A stretch of DNA of 64,000 nt from Clostridiales bacterium UBA1390 (GTDB lineage: Bacteria; Bacillota; Clostridia; Lachnospirales; Bianqueaceae): NCBI GenBank assembly GCA_002305315.1, contig DBQQ01000016.1, forward strand, positions 1 to 64,000, in the 5' to 3' direction. Under the pieces are notes generated by a model, which had not been told where the DNA came from, did not search any database, and saw nothing but the letters and a program-made list of their open reading frames with translations. The position numbers and the translations under genes are program-made. Position 1 is the stretch's first letter, and each line of letters begins with the position of its first letter. Below are positions 46,662 to 55,713 of the stretch, piece after piece.

Positions 46662-47798
46662 ATGAAAATAGGCGTTTTAACATATCATAGATCACATAAT
46701 TACGGATCTTATTTGCAAGCATATGCTTTAGTAAGTAGATTAAAAAAAGATGGTTATCATGCCGAACTAATTGACTATAACATGGATATAGCAGCCGAAG
46801 CATTTGGAAAACCGCACTTAGGTAAAAATATATTTCGCTATTACAAACAGCTAAGACAATTTAATTTGTTTAATCAGTCAGTTAAATATTTACCATTATC
46901 TTCCGCAAAGATACAAGATAAATGTGGTGAAAAATTGAAAGAAGAAATATATAAGAAATATGACTTGATTATTGCTGGAGGAGATGAGATATGGAGAATA
47001 GATGGATTTCGGGGATTTCCGACGCCGTATTGGCTTCCGAATGATTATGGTTCGAAAAAAGCATCTTATGCGGTATCATGTCGAAGTGACATAGATAAAC
47101 TTAGTCAAAGCGAAATTGAAAAAATGAAGGAATATTTAGAACAATTTGAATATATTTCAGTTCGCGATGTAGAGACAAAACAGCAAATAAAACGGATTAC
47201 CGATAATAAAAAAAATGTACATTTGGTGTGCGATCCGGTTTTTCTGTGGGATTTTAAGGGCAATGTAGAGAAAGGAGAGAAAATTTTTCAAGAACATGGC
47301 ATTCGAAGTGAATTGCCCAAAATTGCGTTTATGAATGGAGATAGACAATTAGCGATTGAACTTAAAAAAAGGTTTCATAAAAAAGCAATCGTTATATCCA
47401 TTTATGAATATATACGAGGATTGGAAAATATTATCGATTTAACACCATTTGAATGGATTGATATAATTGCTGCATCACGTATAGTTGTAACGTCATATTT
47501 TCATGGAACTTGCTTCTCTCTTATAAATGGGACACCATTTATTTCATTAGATTGTAGCAGGGAGGGAGAAGGGAAAAGTAAGATATTTGATCTTTTAAAT
47601 AGATCTGGACTTTCTGAGCACTATGTTTTAAGATCAAACGAAAGATATGTGGATGAGGTTATTTCAAAGTGTATGGAACAATTTGAAATAAAATATAAAA
47701 TAGACTATAACAGTAATATTAAAAACTTATATGAGGAAACAGAAAGTTTTTTTGGCTTTTTAAAAAATGAGGCGTTGATCAGTAATAAAAATGTATAA
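46662..47798 (+). CDS. Polysaccharide pyruvyl transferase family protein
   Basis: 378 residues of the CsaB/WcaK-type family that ketalises sugar residues with pyruvate from phosphoenolpyruvate. It starts KIGVLTYHRSHNYGSYLQAYAL. The family fold shows LIIAGGDEIWRIDG, SYAVSCRSD, SVRDVETKQQI, VCDPVFLW and SRIVVTSYFHGTCFSLINGTPFI. A pyruvate would put a negative charge on the glycan. Related proteins also include other transferases, so the modification is a family-level inference. It overlaps the polymerase gene by 8 bp. Confidence 0.85.
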   Translation: MKIGVLTYHRSHNYGSYLQAYALVSRLKKDGYHAELIDYNMDIAAEAFGKPHLGKNIFRYYKQLRQFNLFNQSVKYLPLSSAKIQDKCGEKLKEEIYKKYDLIIAGGDEIWRIDGFRGFPTPYWLPNDYGSKKASYAVSCRSDIDKLSQSEIEKMKEYLEQFEYISVRDVETKQQIKRITDNKKNVHLVCDPVFLWDFKGNVEKGEKIFQEHGIRSELPKIAFMNGDRQLAIELKKRFHKKAIVISIYEYIRGLENIIDLTPFEWIDIIAASRIVVTSYFHGTCFSLINGTPFISLDCSREGEGKSKIFDLLNRSGLSEHYVLRSNERYVDEVISKCMEQFEIKYKIDYNSNIKNLYEETESFFGFLKNEALISNKNV

Positions 47799-49077
47799 CA
47801 TAAGAATAAATAGAAAGAAAATAGATTTGCAATTATGCATTATTGCTTTAATTTCACTCGGAGAACTTGCTGATATTTATGAGTATATAATGCCAAGATT
47901 TGTTATATATATAATTATTGCTTTTGTTATATTAATATCTATACTGCATTTAAAAATAAGAAAAACAAATAAAATCACAAAACATGGAATATTTGGTTTT
48001 TTCTTAGGAAGTATGCTTGCCTTTATTATACTTGGCCTGCTTACACTAAATAATATACTTCGTGTGGATATTGGTTGCTTTATAGCATGTTTTATATTTA
48101 TAATCACAATGACTGATAATAAAAATATAGATTGGATAGACTATATATATACTCCGATGATATCATTTAGTGTATTTTATGGTATAATGACATATGTTTG
48201 TTGGTTAAATGAAGGATTATATCTTTCCAAAATTGCACCTATATTTGGAACATATGAGAGTTTTTTAATTGAGTGCTATAAACAAGGCTATATAGCAGGT
48301 ATGACAGCCCATTATACTAGAAATGGAATTTATACTGCGTTTGGATTAATAACATTTGCTAGTTTATTATTTGCCAAAAATTATAAAAAACGGTATATAC
48401 ATGTTATGTTTATAATAATAATGATTGGGGCACTTCTTCTTACCGGAAAACGTGCACATCTATTATTTGTTATTTGTGCACTTCTCTTTTCATATTATAT
48501 ATACTTTTCCAATAGACCAAAAACAAGAATGATGAATTTTATTTTGATGGGAGTGATTTTACTTTTTGGCATAAATATACTTATAAATTTTGTGCCAGCA
48601 TTTGGAAACGTATTTGACCGTTTTGATAATTTGCTAACTGATGAAAATGTTGAGACACGTTTTCGATTATGGAGTATGGCATGGGATCAATTTAAAGAAA
48701 ATCCTATATTTGGTATAGGGTGGGGACATTTTATGCAAACTACTGTAATTGAGTTTGGAACAAATTTAAATGTACATAATATGTATATTCAATTATTTTG
48801 TGAAACGGGATTGATTGGTGCGGTAGTATTTATTACGTTTTTCATTGGAGTGTATATTATGTCTATTATAACATTCTATGATCAACGACGACGACAAGAT
48901 GTTTATAGGAAAAATGCAGGTAGAGATTTGTTTTTTTCTGTTGCAGTGCAAACATTCTTTCTTTTATATTGTTTTAGTGGAAGTCCTTTTGATGATATAC
49001 ACTTTTATATCATATATTTGCTTGCCGTTGGAGTAGGATTCTTATATTATAGCACATATTATAAGAGAGATATATAA
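47791..49077 (+). CDS. O-antigen/polysaccharide polymerase (Wzy-like)
   Basis: A 428-residue polytopic protein with about ten to eleven membrane segments and the Wzy_C/O-antigen ligase region: VETRFRLWSMAWDQFKENPIFGIGWGHFMQ followed by LNVHNMYIQLFCETGLIGAVVFI. The RFRLW...NP..GxGWG...HN.Y.......G motif is typical of this superfamily. It would polymerise flipped repeat units on the outer membrane face, working with the Wzx flippase gene at 52625. It overlaps the pyruvyl transferase gene. Confidence 0.87.
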   Translation: MYNIRINRKKIDLQLCIIALISLGELADIYEYIMPRFVIYIIIAFVILISILHLKIRKTNKITKHGIFGFFLGSMLAFIILGLLTLNNILRVDIGCFIACFIFIITMTDNKNIDWIDYIYTPMISFSVFYGIMTYVCWLNEGLYLSKIAPIFGTYESFLIECYKQGYIAGMTAHYTRNGIYTAFGLITFASLLFAKNYKKRYIHVMFIIIMIGALLLTGKRAHLLFVICALLFSYYIYFSNRPKTRMMNFILMGVILLFGINILINFVPAFGNVFDRFDNLLTDENVETRFRLWSMAWDQFKENPIFGIGWGHFMQTTVIEFGTNLNVHNMYIQLFCETGLIGAVVFITFFIGVYIMSIITFYDQRRRQDVYRKNAGRDLFFSVAVQTFFLLYCFSGSPFDDIHFYIIYLLAVGVGFLYYSTYYKRDI

Positions 49078-49243
49078 AGATAAAAATAAGTCAATTAAAA
49101 TATAGAATCTACTCTTATGTTTTCGATAGGAATACAGATTTTTATATTGTCTTATTGCTTAACTAGAAGTCAATTATATATTTCATATTTTTGAAGAAGT
49201 TCTATAACATTAAACTATTTGGATTAGATGAGGAGAATCAAGA

Positions 49244-49390
49244 TATGACATATGAAGAGTACAAATAATTAATAAGAATAGAAGTTCTTGATAATAAAAT
49301 AAAAGGAATGAGACATAAGTTTTTTAAAAAATACTTTAATGCGAGTACTAATGCGGTTTATCTGATTCGTCGCATGCAGTATTTAGGAGC
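49244..49390 (+). pseudogene. 5' remnant of a serine acetyltransferase-like gene
   Basis: From ATG 49244 the frame reads MTYEEYK, a TAA stop at codon 8, then LIRIEVLDNKIKGMRHKFF and a NAVYLIRRMQYL segment. This pattern (MTY.EYK.LI..., .RRMQYL) is the N-terminus of cysE-like acetyltransferases of polysaccharide loci. The continuation is found 1.9 kb later at about 51335, on the far side of the IS110 insertion. 49078-49243 is AT-rich and shows no gene. Confidence 0.65.
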
Positions 49391-49516
49391 TTCCTGTAGA
49401 ATATAAACATAGGGAGCTTTGAGAAGGGTGGTTGATAAAAGAAGACACCTCAGAGTAAAATAAGATTTGCTGACTTCCCGGTTGGCGAAATCTTATAGTA
49501 CAGAGAGGTATCTGAA

Positions 49517-50803
49517 ATGAATTATAACACACAAAACGCAAAGATTGCATCTATTTCTGAAAAAACTTTGATTGTAGGTATTGATATCGGAAGTGAAACC
49601 CACTTCGCCCGTGCATTCGACTGGCGTAACTACGAATACACAAAGAAGGCCTTTGAATTCAGCAACATGGAAGAAGGTTTTCAGTCATTCAAGGCCTGGA
49701 TGGAGGAACTATCAGCAAAGCATGGCAAAGCCTCTGTGATTCCTAGTATGGAGCCGACGGGTCATTACTGGTTCTCTCTCGGGAAGTTCCTGCAAGACAA
49801 CGGGATGAGACCAGTGCATGTGAATCCCCATCATGTGAAGAGGTCGAAAGAGCTGGACGATAACAATCCCAACAAGAATGACCGCAAGGATCCTAAGACC
49901 ATTGCAGGTTTAGTGAATGAGGGGCGTTTCTCATACCCTTATATACCAACTGGTGTCTATGCGGAAATCAGAAGTTTATCGAACCTGCGGTTTCAGGCCC
50001 AGGAAGAGCTTACCAGAGCCAAAAACCGGCTTGCCAGATGGTTCTCCATCTACTTCCCGGAGTATAAGGACGTTTACAGGGATACCAAGGCAGTCAGTGG
50101 ACGGATGGTACTGCAGATGGCTCCTCTTCCGGAAGACATCCGGAAGTTGGGTGTGGATGGCGTAAACCGGATCTGGAGAGACGCAAAGCTGAGAGGAGTC
50201 GGAATGAAGAGGGCAAAGACCCTGGTAACGGCTGCGGAGCACAGCATCGGCAGTAAGGAATCACCAGAAGCAGCCAGAATAGAGTTAAGAATGCTGCTGC
50301 AGGATATAGATGTATACGCAGCAAGAGTGGAAGAACTGCTCAGCCTGCTGGATGCAAAGCTGAAGGAAATTCCAAATATCGATAAACTGCTGAAGATTAA
50401 AGGGATAGGGAAGATCACGGTCAGCGGATTTATAGCAGAGGTCGGAGACATCAGACGTTTCGATGATCCGAAACAGCTGCTGAAGCCGGCTGGATATGCA
50501 ATCATAGCGAACGAATCCGGGAAGTACAAAGGAGAAAGCCGGATCAGCTACAGGGGACGTAAGAGCCCAAGATATGTGCTGTATGAAGCGGCGCTGTCAT
50601 TGGTGGCAAGGAATCCGGAGTTCAGGAAGATCTACGAGTATTATAGAACCCGGGAGAAGAATCCGTTGAAGAAAATGCAGTCCCTGGTAGTGGTTGCATG
50701 CAAAGTGATACGAGTCTTTTATGTGATGCTGTCAAAAGGCGTGGATTATGCCCTGGAGAAGATGATGAGGGACATCCGTAGGCCAGAATTACAGGCGGCA
50801 TAG
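49517..50803 (+). CDS. IS110-family transposase (DEDD recombinase)
   Basis: 428 residues. The N-terminal DEDD RuvC-like domain has IVGIDIGSETH (D~22), SMEPTGHYW (E~79) and KNDRKDPKTIAGL (D122, D125). The C-terminal Tnp domain has KGIGKITVSGFIAEVGDIRRF, LLKPAGYAI, and ANESGKYKGESRISYRGRKSPRY with the serine region expected for catalysis. It is full length and intact, in contrast to the genes around it, and more GC-rich than the surrounding locus. Family members are guided by an element-encoded bridge RNA. Confidence 0.95.
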   Translation: MNYNTQNAKIASISEKTLIVGIDIGSETHFARAFDWRNYEYTKKAFEFSNMEEGFQSFKAWMEELSAKHGKASVIPSMEPTGHYWFSLGKFLQDNGMRPVHVNPHHVKRSKELDDNNPNKNDRKDPKTIAGLVNEGRFSYPYIPTGVYAEIRSLSNLRFQAQEELTRAKNRLARWFSIYFPEYKDVYRDTKAVSGRMVLQMAPLPEDIRKLGVDGVNRIWRDAKLRGVGMKRAKTLVTAAEHSIGSKESPEAARIELRMLLQDIDVYAARVEELLSLLDAKLKEIPNIDKLLKIKGIGKITVSGFIAEVGDIRRFDDPKQLLKPAGYAIIANESGKYKGESRISYRGRKSPRYVLYEAALSLVARNPEFRKIYEYYRTREKNPLKKMQSLVVVACKVIRVFYVMLSKGVDYALEKMMRDIRRPELQAA

Positions 50804-50831
50804 AAGGCGAGAACTAAAGCAGATAAGCGAA

Positions 50832-50893
50832 CCTATCCCGGTTGAATTGAGCTCATTTAGTAAATATGGTGAGCTAAATTCAGCTGTGATAGG
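50832..50893 (+). ncRNA. Long hairpin after the IS110 transposase, candidate bridge RNA part
   Basis: CCTATC (50832) pairs with GATAGG (50888). Inside it TGAATTGAGCTCA (50843) pairs with TGAGCTAAATTCA (50870) with one mismatch. The long stem with an internal loop, 28 bp after the transposase stop, is the type of structure expected for a bridge RNA located at the right end (IS1111-like arrangement). The hairpin upstream of the transposase is the alternative location. Confidence 0.4.
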
Positions 50894-50906
50894 GCAGCTG
50901 AAAGGA

Positions 50907-51240
50907 GTGCGGAGTTGTCACCGGTGAAACGTCCACCGCAAGGTGCCGGAACGAGGAAGTACGTGAGAAGTCAGTAAATAAAAAACAAAGAATGAGCCAG
51001 CAGTCGGCGGGAATAATTTCCAGAGGGCATAACCCTGAGTAGGAGCTAAGCGGACACCCTGGGTATGGGCAGGCGGAACGAAGGAAGTGAGGACCCAACG
51101 GAATCGGGGGTGATCCTGGTAGACACGGGAGGTGCGCTGCCATAGATGGATGGGATGGGTATACACAGAGGCCATGTAAAGGGAAAAAACAAGACGTTTT
51201 ACTTCGTGTACCCAAATCCAGCTATTTTCGTACCAGATAC
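50907..51240 (+). ncRNA. Group II intron-like 5' (domain I) fragment
   Basis: Starts GTGCGGAG, contains TTGTCA and CCGGTGAAACGTCCACC followed by GCAAGG. This is the same order of motifs (GTGC, TGTCA, GGTGAAA-GTCCAC, CAAGG) as the 5' end of the intron-like RNA at 3837. Then GAGTAGGAGCTAAGCGG and GGCGGAACGAAGGAAGTGAGG, domain I-like segments. No maturase gene and no domain V/VI are seen before the acetyltransferase sequence resumes, so it would be a truncated intron. It could instead belong to the IS110 right end. Confidence 0.45.
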
Positions 51241-51280
51241 CGAGAAATGCCCATATCTTCGGCTCATTCATCTGAGATAG

Positions 51281-51730
51281 AAACTCAAAAAATCCATTAT
51301 TTTAAAGGGAAAACTACTTGACTATATAGGGAGGGGGGAAAGGAATAGAATAAGTAAATTCTTTTCCATGTTATATGGGTATAAATTGATTAATAAATAT
51401 GGAAATTTCTTTTATCCTGAAAATAAGATAGGGAAGGGCTTAAAAACTCCTCATTTAGATGGAATTATTATTGGAAAATGTGTTGAGATGGGAGAAAACT
51501 GTACGATTTTCCAACAAGTAACGATAGGTTCAAGTAAGTCTGAAGATTTCAAAAAAGGATTACAACCAAAGATTGGAAATGGTGTATTGTTATTTGCAGG
51601 AGCAAAAATTATTGGAGCTATAAATGCAGCTGATAATTCTATTATAGGTGCCAATGCTATTTTAACATAGGATACAGAGAAAGCTACTATATATGTTGGT
51701 GTACCGGTAAGAGTATTACCGAATAAGTGA
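51281..51730 (+). pseudogene. 3' remnant of the acetyltransferase gene, with an in-frame TAG
   Basis: The acetyltransferase sequence is recognisable from ~51335 (NRISKFFSMLYGYKLINKYG). It continues through beta-helix repeats (GKGLKTPHLDGIIIGKCVEMGENCTIFQQVTIGSS, IGNGVLLFAGAKIIGAI, SIIGANAILT) to a TAG at 51668. After it the same frame goes on with DTEKATIYVGVPVRVLPNK and a stop at 51728, the normal family C-terminus. So the gene carries an IS insertion, an early TAA and this late TAG, and is dead. Confidence 0.75.
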
Positions 51731-51760
51731 AGTATTGTGGAAAAAAATGTGAGGGTTATA

Positions 51761-52612
51761 ATGGTGGTTATTAATAATGAAAAACTAGAGAAGTATACAA
51801 CATTTAAGATAGGTGGAATAGCAGAAAAGTTTTATATACCGCAAGGAGTAGATGAATTACAACAATTATTGAAATGCATCGAAGGAGAAGAAAGGTATAT
51901 TTTATCAGGGGGATCCAATCTTCTTATTAACGATAAAAAAATATTTAAAAATGTCATTAGTCTTCAAAATGTAGATAATAGCATTATCGATTACTCGGAC
52001 GGAAAATTTTATGTTGGCGCATCTGTTCGGATTCAGAAATTCATCAATTATGCAAAGAAGAGGGGATATGGAGGGTTAGAATTCTTATATTCAGTTCCTG
52101 GAATGCTTGGGGGACTGATTGCAATGAATGCTGGGAGAGGCGAAGGGTGGAATCAAAGTATTAGTAATTATATTGTACAAGTACAAGGAATTGTAGATAA
52201 TCAGATAAAGACATTTGAAAAAGAGGAATGTAATTTTGAATACCGAACATCAAAATTTATTATGTCAGATATTATAATTGTGGGAGCCGTTCTCCAATTG
52301 AATAAAGATACTCCAGATCATATAGATTCGCTAATTTCTGAAAGGATGGATACAGTAAAAGAGGTACAGGAAAGGAACAAAGCTAATTTTGGCAGCGTGT
52401 TTTCGCAATCAAATGCTAAAATTATGAATATCGTAAGGAAAGTTGGCTTGGGCAAAAAGAAAGGCGTACATTTTTCTAAGAAGACAACAAATTGGTTAGT
52501 AAACGAGGGAAAGGGAACTTATGCTGAGGCATTGGCATTAATAAAAGTTGTTCGTATTCTACATAAACTTTTTAATAAAAAATGTACCCTTGAAATACAA
52601 ATATGGGATTAA
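51761..52612 (+). CDS. MurB-like UDP-N-acetylenolpyruvoylglucosamine reductase
   Basis: 283 residues with the MurB layout. TTFKIGGIAEKFYIP and YILSGGSNLLINDK form the FAD-binding part. GLEFLYSVPGMLGGLIAMNAGRGE, EYRTSKFI and the proton-donor region NFGSVFSQSNA (catalytic Ser) follow. It should reduce UDP-GlcNAc-enolpyruvate to UDP-MurNAc with NADPH. A MurB inside a glycan locus is unusual and suggests either a muramic acid-like sugar or a relaxed-specificity paralogue. AT-rich like its neighbours. ATG 51761 with GAGGG is preferred over GTG 51737. Confidence 0.85.
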   Translation: MVVINNEKLEKYTTFKIGGIAEKFYIPQGVDELQQLLKCIEGEERYILSGGSNLLINDKKIFKNVISLQNVDNSIIDYSDGKFYVGASVRIQKFINYAKKRGYGGLEFLYSVPGMLGGLIAMNAGRGEGWNQSISNYIVQVQGIVDNQIKTFEKEECNFEYRTSKFIMSDIIIVGAVLQLNKDTPDHIDSLISERMDTVKEVQERNKANFGSVFSQSNAKIMNIVRKVGLGKKKGVHFSKKTTNWLVNEGKGTYAEALALIKVVRILHKLFNKKCTLEIQIWD

Positions 52613-52624
52613 AGGGACTGAGAC

Positions 52625-54031
52625 ATGGAAAGAGAAACAAATTTTGTAAAAAGTACTCTTATACTTATTATAGGTATTGTTATGCCGAAGATCACATCAT
52701 TTATAACATTGCCGCTTTATACAGCGTATTTAACAAAGGCTGAATATGGAACATATGATTTAATCTTGACATTGAGCTCATTGTTTATTCCTATTGCAAC
52801 ACTTATGTTGCCTCATGCAGCATTTCGTTTTTTAATTGAATATCAAAAAGATGAAGAAGAGAAAAAAAGAATTGTTACAAATACTTTTTTGGTGCTTTTA
52901 GCCATGGCAAGTGTTTCTATTGTTGTATTATATATGTGCTTATTTAACATGAGCAATTTAACGAGATTTTTAATATGTTTATATTTTTTGCTTGATGTAG
53001 CTACAGGTACTTGCCAACAGATATCTCGAGGGTTATCTAAAAATAGGGAATATTCATTAAGTGCCGTTATTTTGGCATTAACTAATATGATATTAGTCGT
53101 GGTAGCATTATGTATTTTGAATACAGGTATAAATGGAGTATTGTGGTGTTTAATTATTGCTACATTTTGTTCAGGAGTTTATTTACTATTCCATTTAAAA
53201 ATAATCTCTCTTTTTAATATAAAATATATAAAAAAGAAATATGTTAAAGCGTTGTTATTATATTCATGGCCTTTAATTCCTAATAATATTTCATCTTGGG
53301 CCATGAATATGTCAGATAAACTGGTTGTTCTTTCATTTTTGGGAGTTGAAGCGAATGCTGTACTAGCGGTTGCACATAAACTTCCACAGATTTTGATGTT
53401 AGTACAGAATGCATTTACAATGTCATGGCAGGAGAGTGCGGTACTATCAGTAAGAGATAAGGATGTTAGTGAATATTATTCTAAGATGTTTCGAATACTA
53501 TATAATGTGATGTCAGGAGCTACGATGGTACTCATTGCTGGAACGCCTGTAATGTTCACATTATTAATAAGAGGAAATTATGATGAAGCATTCTATCAAG
53601 TTCCAATATATTTTATTGCTTTCTTTTTTTCTTGTATTTCTACATATCTAGGAGGGATTTATCTTGCATATAAGAAATCTTTTAATGTAGGAATCACGAC
53701 AGTGGTGTCTGCGATAATAAATTTAGTAGTTAATATTGTTCTAATTAGATATATAGGACTGTTCGCGGCATCATTATCTACACTTTGTGGTTATGTATTT
53801 ATTGATATATATCGATATATTGATGTTCAAAAATTTGTACGTATAAAATTTGATATTAAGCAAATTATAGTTGGCTTATTAGGAATTGGATTTTCTTGTG
53901 CACTTTGTTACATGCGGCAAACAGCAGTTGATGCAATTAATATAATCGTAAGCCTAATAATATGCTGCTTATTTAATAAAGATATTATAAAAAAGATGCT
54001 TAAAATAGCAAAATGTAAGCTGGCTAAATAA
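52625..54031 (+). CDS. Polysaccharide flippase (Wzx-like)
   Basis: 468 residues, about twelve to fourteen hydrophobic segments, MOP-superfamily oligosaccharide transporter. It starts KSTLILIIGIVMPKITSFITLPLYTAYLTKAEYGTYDLI, the typical Wzx N-terminus, with SWPLIPNNISSWAMNMSDKLVVLSFLG in the middle. It moves undecaprenyl-linked repeat units to the outer face for the Wzy polymerase. It is the last gene of the locus; no clear terminator follows, only a CTCACCG...CGGTGGG pairing near 54046. Confidence 0.9.
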   Translation: MERETNFVKSTLILIIGIVMPKITSFITLPLYTAYLTKAEYGTYDLILTLSSLFIPIATLMLPHAAFRFLIEYQKDEEEKKRIVTNTFLVLLAMASVSIVVLYMCLFNMSNLTRFLICLYFLLDVATGTCQQISRGLSKNREYSLSAVILALTNMILVVVALCILNTGINGVLWCLIIATFCSGVYLLFHLKIISLFNIKYIKKKYVKALLLYSWPLIPNNISSWAMNMSDKLVVLSFLGVEANAVLAVAHKLPQILMLVQNAFTMSWQESAVLSVRDKDVSEYYSKMFRILYNVMSGATMVLIAGTPVMFTLLIRGNYDEAFYQVPIYFIAFFFSCISTYLGGIYLAYKKSFNVGITTVVSAIINLVVNIVLIRYIGLFAASLSTLCGYVFIDIYRYIDVQKFVRIKFDIKQIIVGLLGIGFSCALCYMRQTAVDAINIIVSLIICCLFNKDIIKKMLKIAKCKLAK

Positions 54032-54243
54032 AATGATTTTATACGTAGTGGCTCACCGTTAGCATTTTTCGGCTGTTTTATCGGTGGGTATCTATTGATG
54101 CATTACCAGCAATGTGCTGTAATAAAGAGTCGTTTACAAAATGATCAGAACAAGGGAAAAGAGGAAATAGTAGAAAAAAATGCAAGAAATATTTAAGCTA
54201 CTTAAATTCGTTTGCAGACGGCAGATGTGGTCTGGGCTTTGAA

Positions 54244-54378
54244 ATGGAAGAATTCTGGATCATAGATGAGATCGGATTCCTTTCCATTGCTGCGCATCCA
54301 GCAGAGGAGTGTACTGTGAAGATGGCGTGGACAAGGAAAGACTTTATAAAGAAGGCTGCTGAACGAGGAATCAAATAG
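54244..54378 (+). CDS. Short ORF of unknown function, probably a gene fragment
   Basis: 44 codons from ATG 54244 (MEEFWIIDEIGFLSIAAHPAEECT...). The frame is open further upstream to 54145 with protein-like residues (YLNSFADGRCGLGFE), so the visible piece may be the 3' end of a decayed gene. There is no ribosome site before the ATG. The stretch 54032-54240 otherwise shows nothing assignable. Confidence 0.3.
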   Translation: MEEFWIIDEIGFLSIAAHPAEECTVKMAWTRKDFIKKAAERGIK

Positions 54379-54645
54379 CATTTCCAAAATGTGTTCATGA
54401 AATCTCTGGCTAGATAAGAAAAGTTGCTATAGGAATGCTGACTGCTAGAATCGCTCTACAGACATGACAGAATCCTAATAGTAAGTATGTTAAACACAGG
54501 AGGAAGGCTACGGAGGAGCAAGAGAAGGCCAATCAAAGTCAGGAAAAGGGATCAAAGAGGCTATCAGACAGGGAATGAAAGATGCCGGTGCTGTTCTCAT
54601 ATAGCGAATACGACAAAGCGCAAGGCGAGCGACGCGAAAGATTCG

Positions 54646-55444
54646 ATGGTAGACGCGATGGATGCCAATGGGAACAGAGAATTCGATATCGAGTATATCA
54701 TCATTTATGGTCCCAAGATTCCGGGCATTCATATGGATAGAGGAAACTTCCTACGGAAGGAATTCATGAAAAGATATCCGCAGGATGTAATCAATGACGC
54801 GGTTCGATATAATCCAGCTCATGCGCAGATTCCAGGGGAAGATATCGATGAAATCGCGGATGAAGTCATCAAATATGAGAGAAGCCTTGTCTCCGGGATT
54901 TCTATTGCGTTGGGGATGCTGGGCGGCATTGCGATGGTAGTAACGATCCCGATTGGATTTGGGCCAGTACTATGGTTATATGCTGCGTGCGGCGCAGAAG
55001 CTGATGTATCTATATGGCTTTCTGGAGATAGATACAACGGAGAAGAACCAAATATTTGACTCCGAGACCCTGAACATTCTGATATTTTGCTTAGGAGCCA
55101 TGTATGGCGTTGCGGGAACAAACGCAGCCTTGAGAGGCATTGCGGGAGCCTTTGCCAAGGGGATAGAGAAGAAGCTTCTGCGGGCAGCTTTAACCCAAGG
55201 AATCATTTATCCGATTGTAAAGAGCGTAGCAAAATGGTTTGGCATCCATATGACCAAGAGCGTATTTGCGAATTTCTTTAAGAGAGCAATTCCCGTCGTC
55301 GGAGTCATTACCTTCCTATCCTTTAAGCCCTGTTGCGATAAACTGAAATTTTTCCTACGAGACACGCTGTTGAGCAATCTCAATCGTGCGGTATCTGAAG
55401 AAGAGACCATCATTATAAAAGGAGTGCAAGAGGCTGCAATATAA
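54646..55444 (+). pseudogene. EcsC-like membrane-associated protein, frameshifted
   Basis: Two overlapping frames together make one protein. The first runs NREFDIEYIIIYGPKIPGIHMDRGN ... GGIAMVVTIP and the second DLGQYYGYMLRAAQKLMYLYGF ... AALTQGIIYPIVKSVAKWFG ... FKRAIPVVG. Removing the A at 54952 joins them (VTIP-LDLGQYYGYML) without loss. The C-terminal part resembles EcsC-family proteins of unclear function. Another protein-like frame (EEGYGGAREGQSKSGKGIKEAIRQG) just upstream at 54497-54597 suggests a further break at the 5' end. Family assignment is tentative. Confidence 0.55.
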
Positions 55445-55624
55445 TTGGGAGAGATATGGGGTGAATGGCAAAGAACGCAGTATTTCGGCACCTCAGAACC
55501 TCTGCTCAGAGTATACCAGAAAGGTACAGAGGGGTTACTATGGTGTTTGGGGCATCGCTTGCCATTTATCATTATGAGGGGGATTGCGCAGGGCGAATGG
55601 ACTTCGCGGATTTGCTGTTTACAC

Positions 55625-55693
55625 TTGACTTTTCCGACCGTTTGATTTATTATACTCGCAAGGAAGTAACTCATAAGTTACCTACTCATGAGT
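55625..55693 (+). promoter_or_regulatory. Promoter and two palindromes before the DUF234-type ATPase
   Basis: TTGACT at 55625 and TATTAT at 55648 have 17-bp spacing. Downstream lie GTAACT-CATA-AGTTAC (55665-55680) and the perfect ACTCATGAGT (55684-55693), both between the promoter and the ribosome site GGGGGTGAG. This is where a repressor would bind. Confidence 0.6.
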
Positions 55694-55713
55694 ATAATTT
55701 TGGGGGTGAGCAG

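Larger units (their letters stand above)
49388..51335 (+). mobile_element. IS110-family insertion splitting an acetyltransferase gene (limits approximate)
   Basis: The element lies between the two halves of the broken acetyltransferase, which bounds the inserted DNA to about 49388-51335. It contains the transposase gene, a left hairpin ATAAGATTT...AAATCTTAT (49461-49497), a long downstream hairpin, and a group II intron-like stretch. IS110 elements lack long terminal inverted repeats and do not make classical target duplications, so the ends cannot be set by eye. At ~1.95 kb the insert is longer than a usual IS110 element (about 1.3-1.6 kb), so a second element is probably nested at its right side. 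Confidence 0.7.

Noticed and set aside
50918..51271. 117-codon minus-strand frame downstream of the transposase
   Set aside because: Lies over a region with RNA structure and intron-like motifs; low-complexity aromatic composition and no family resemblance.
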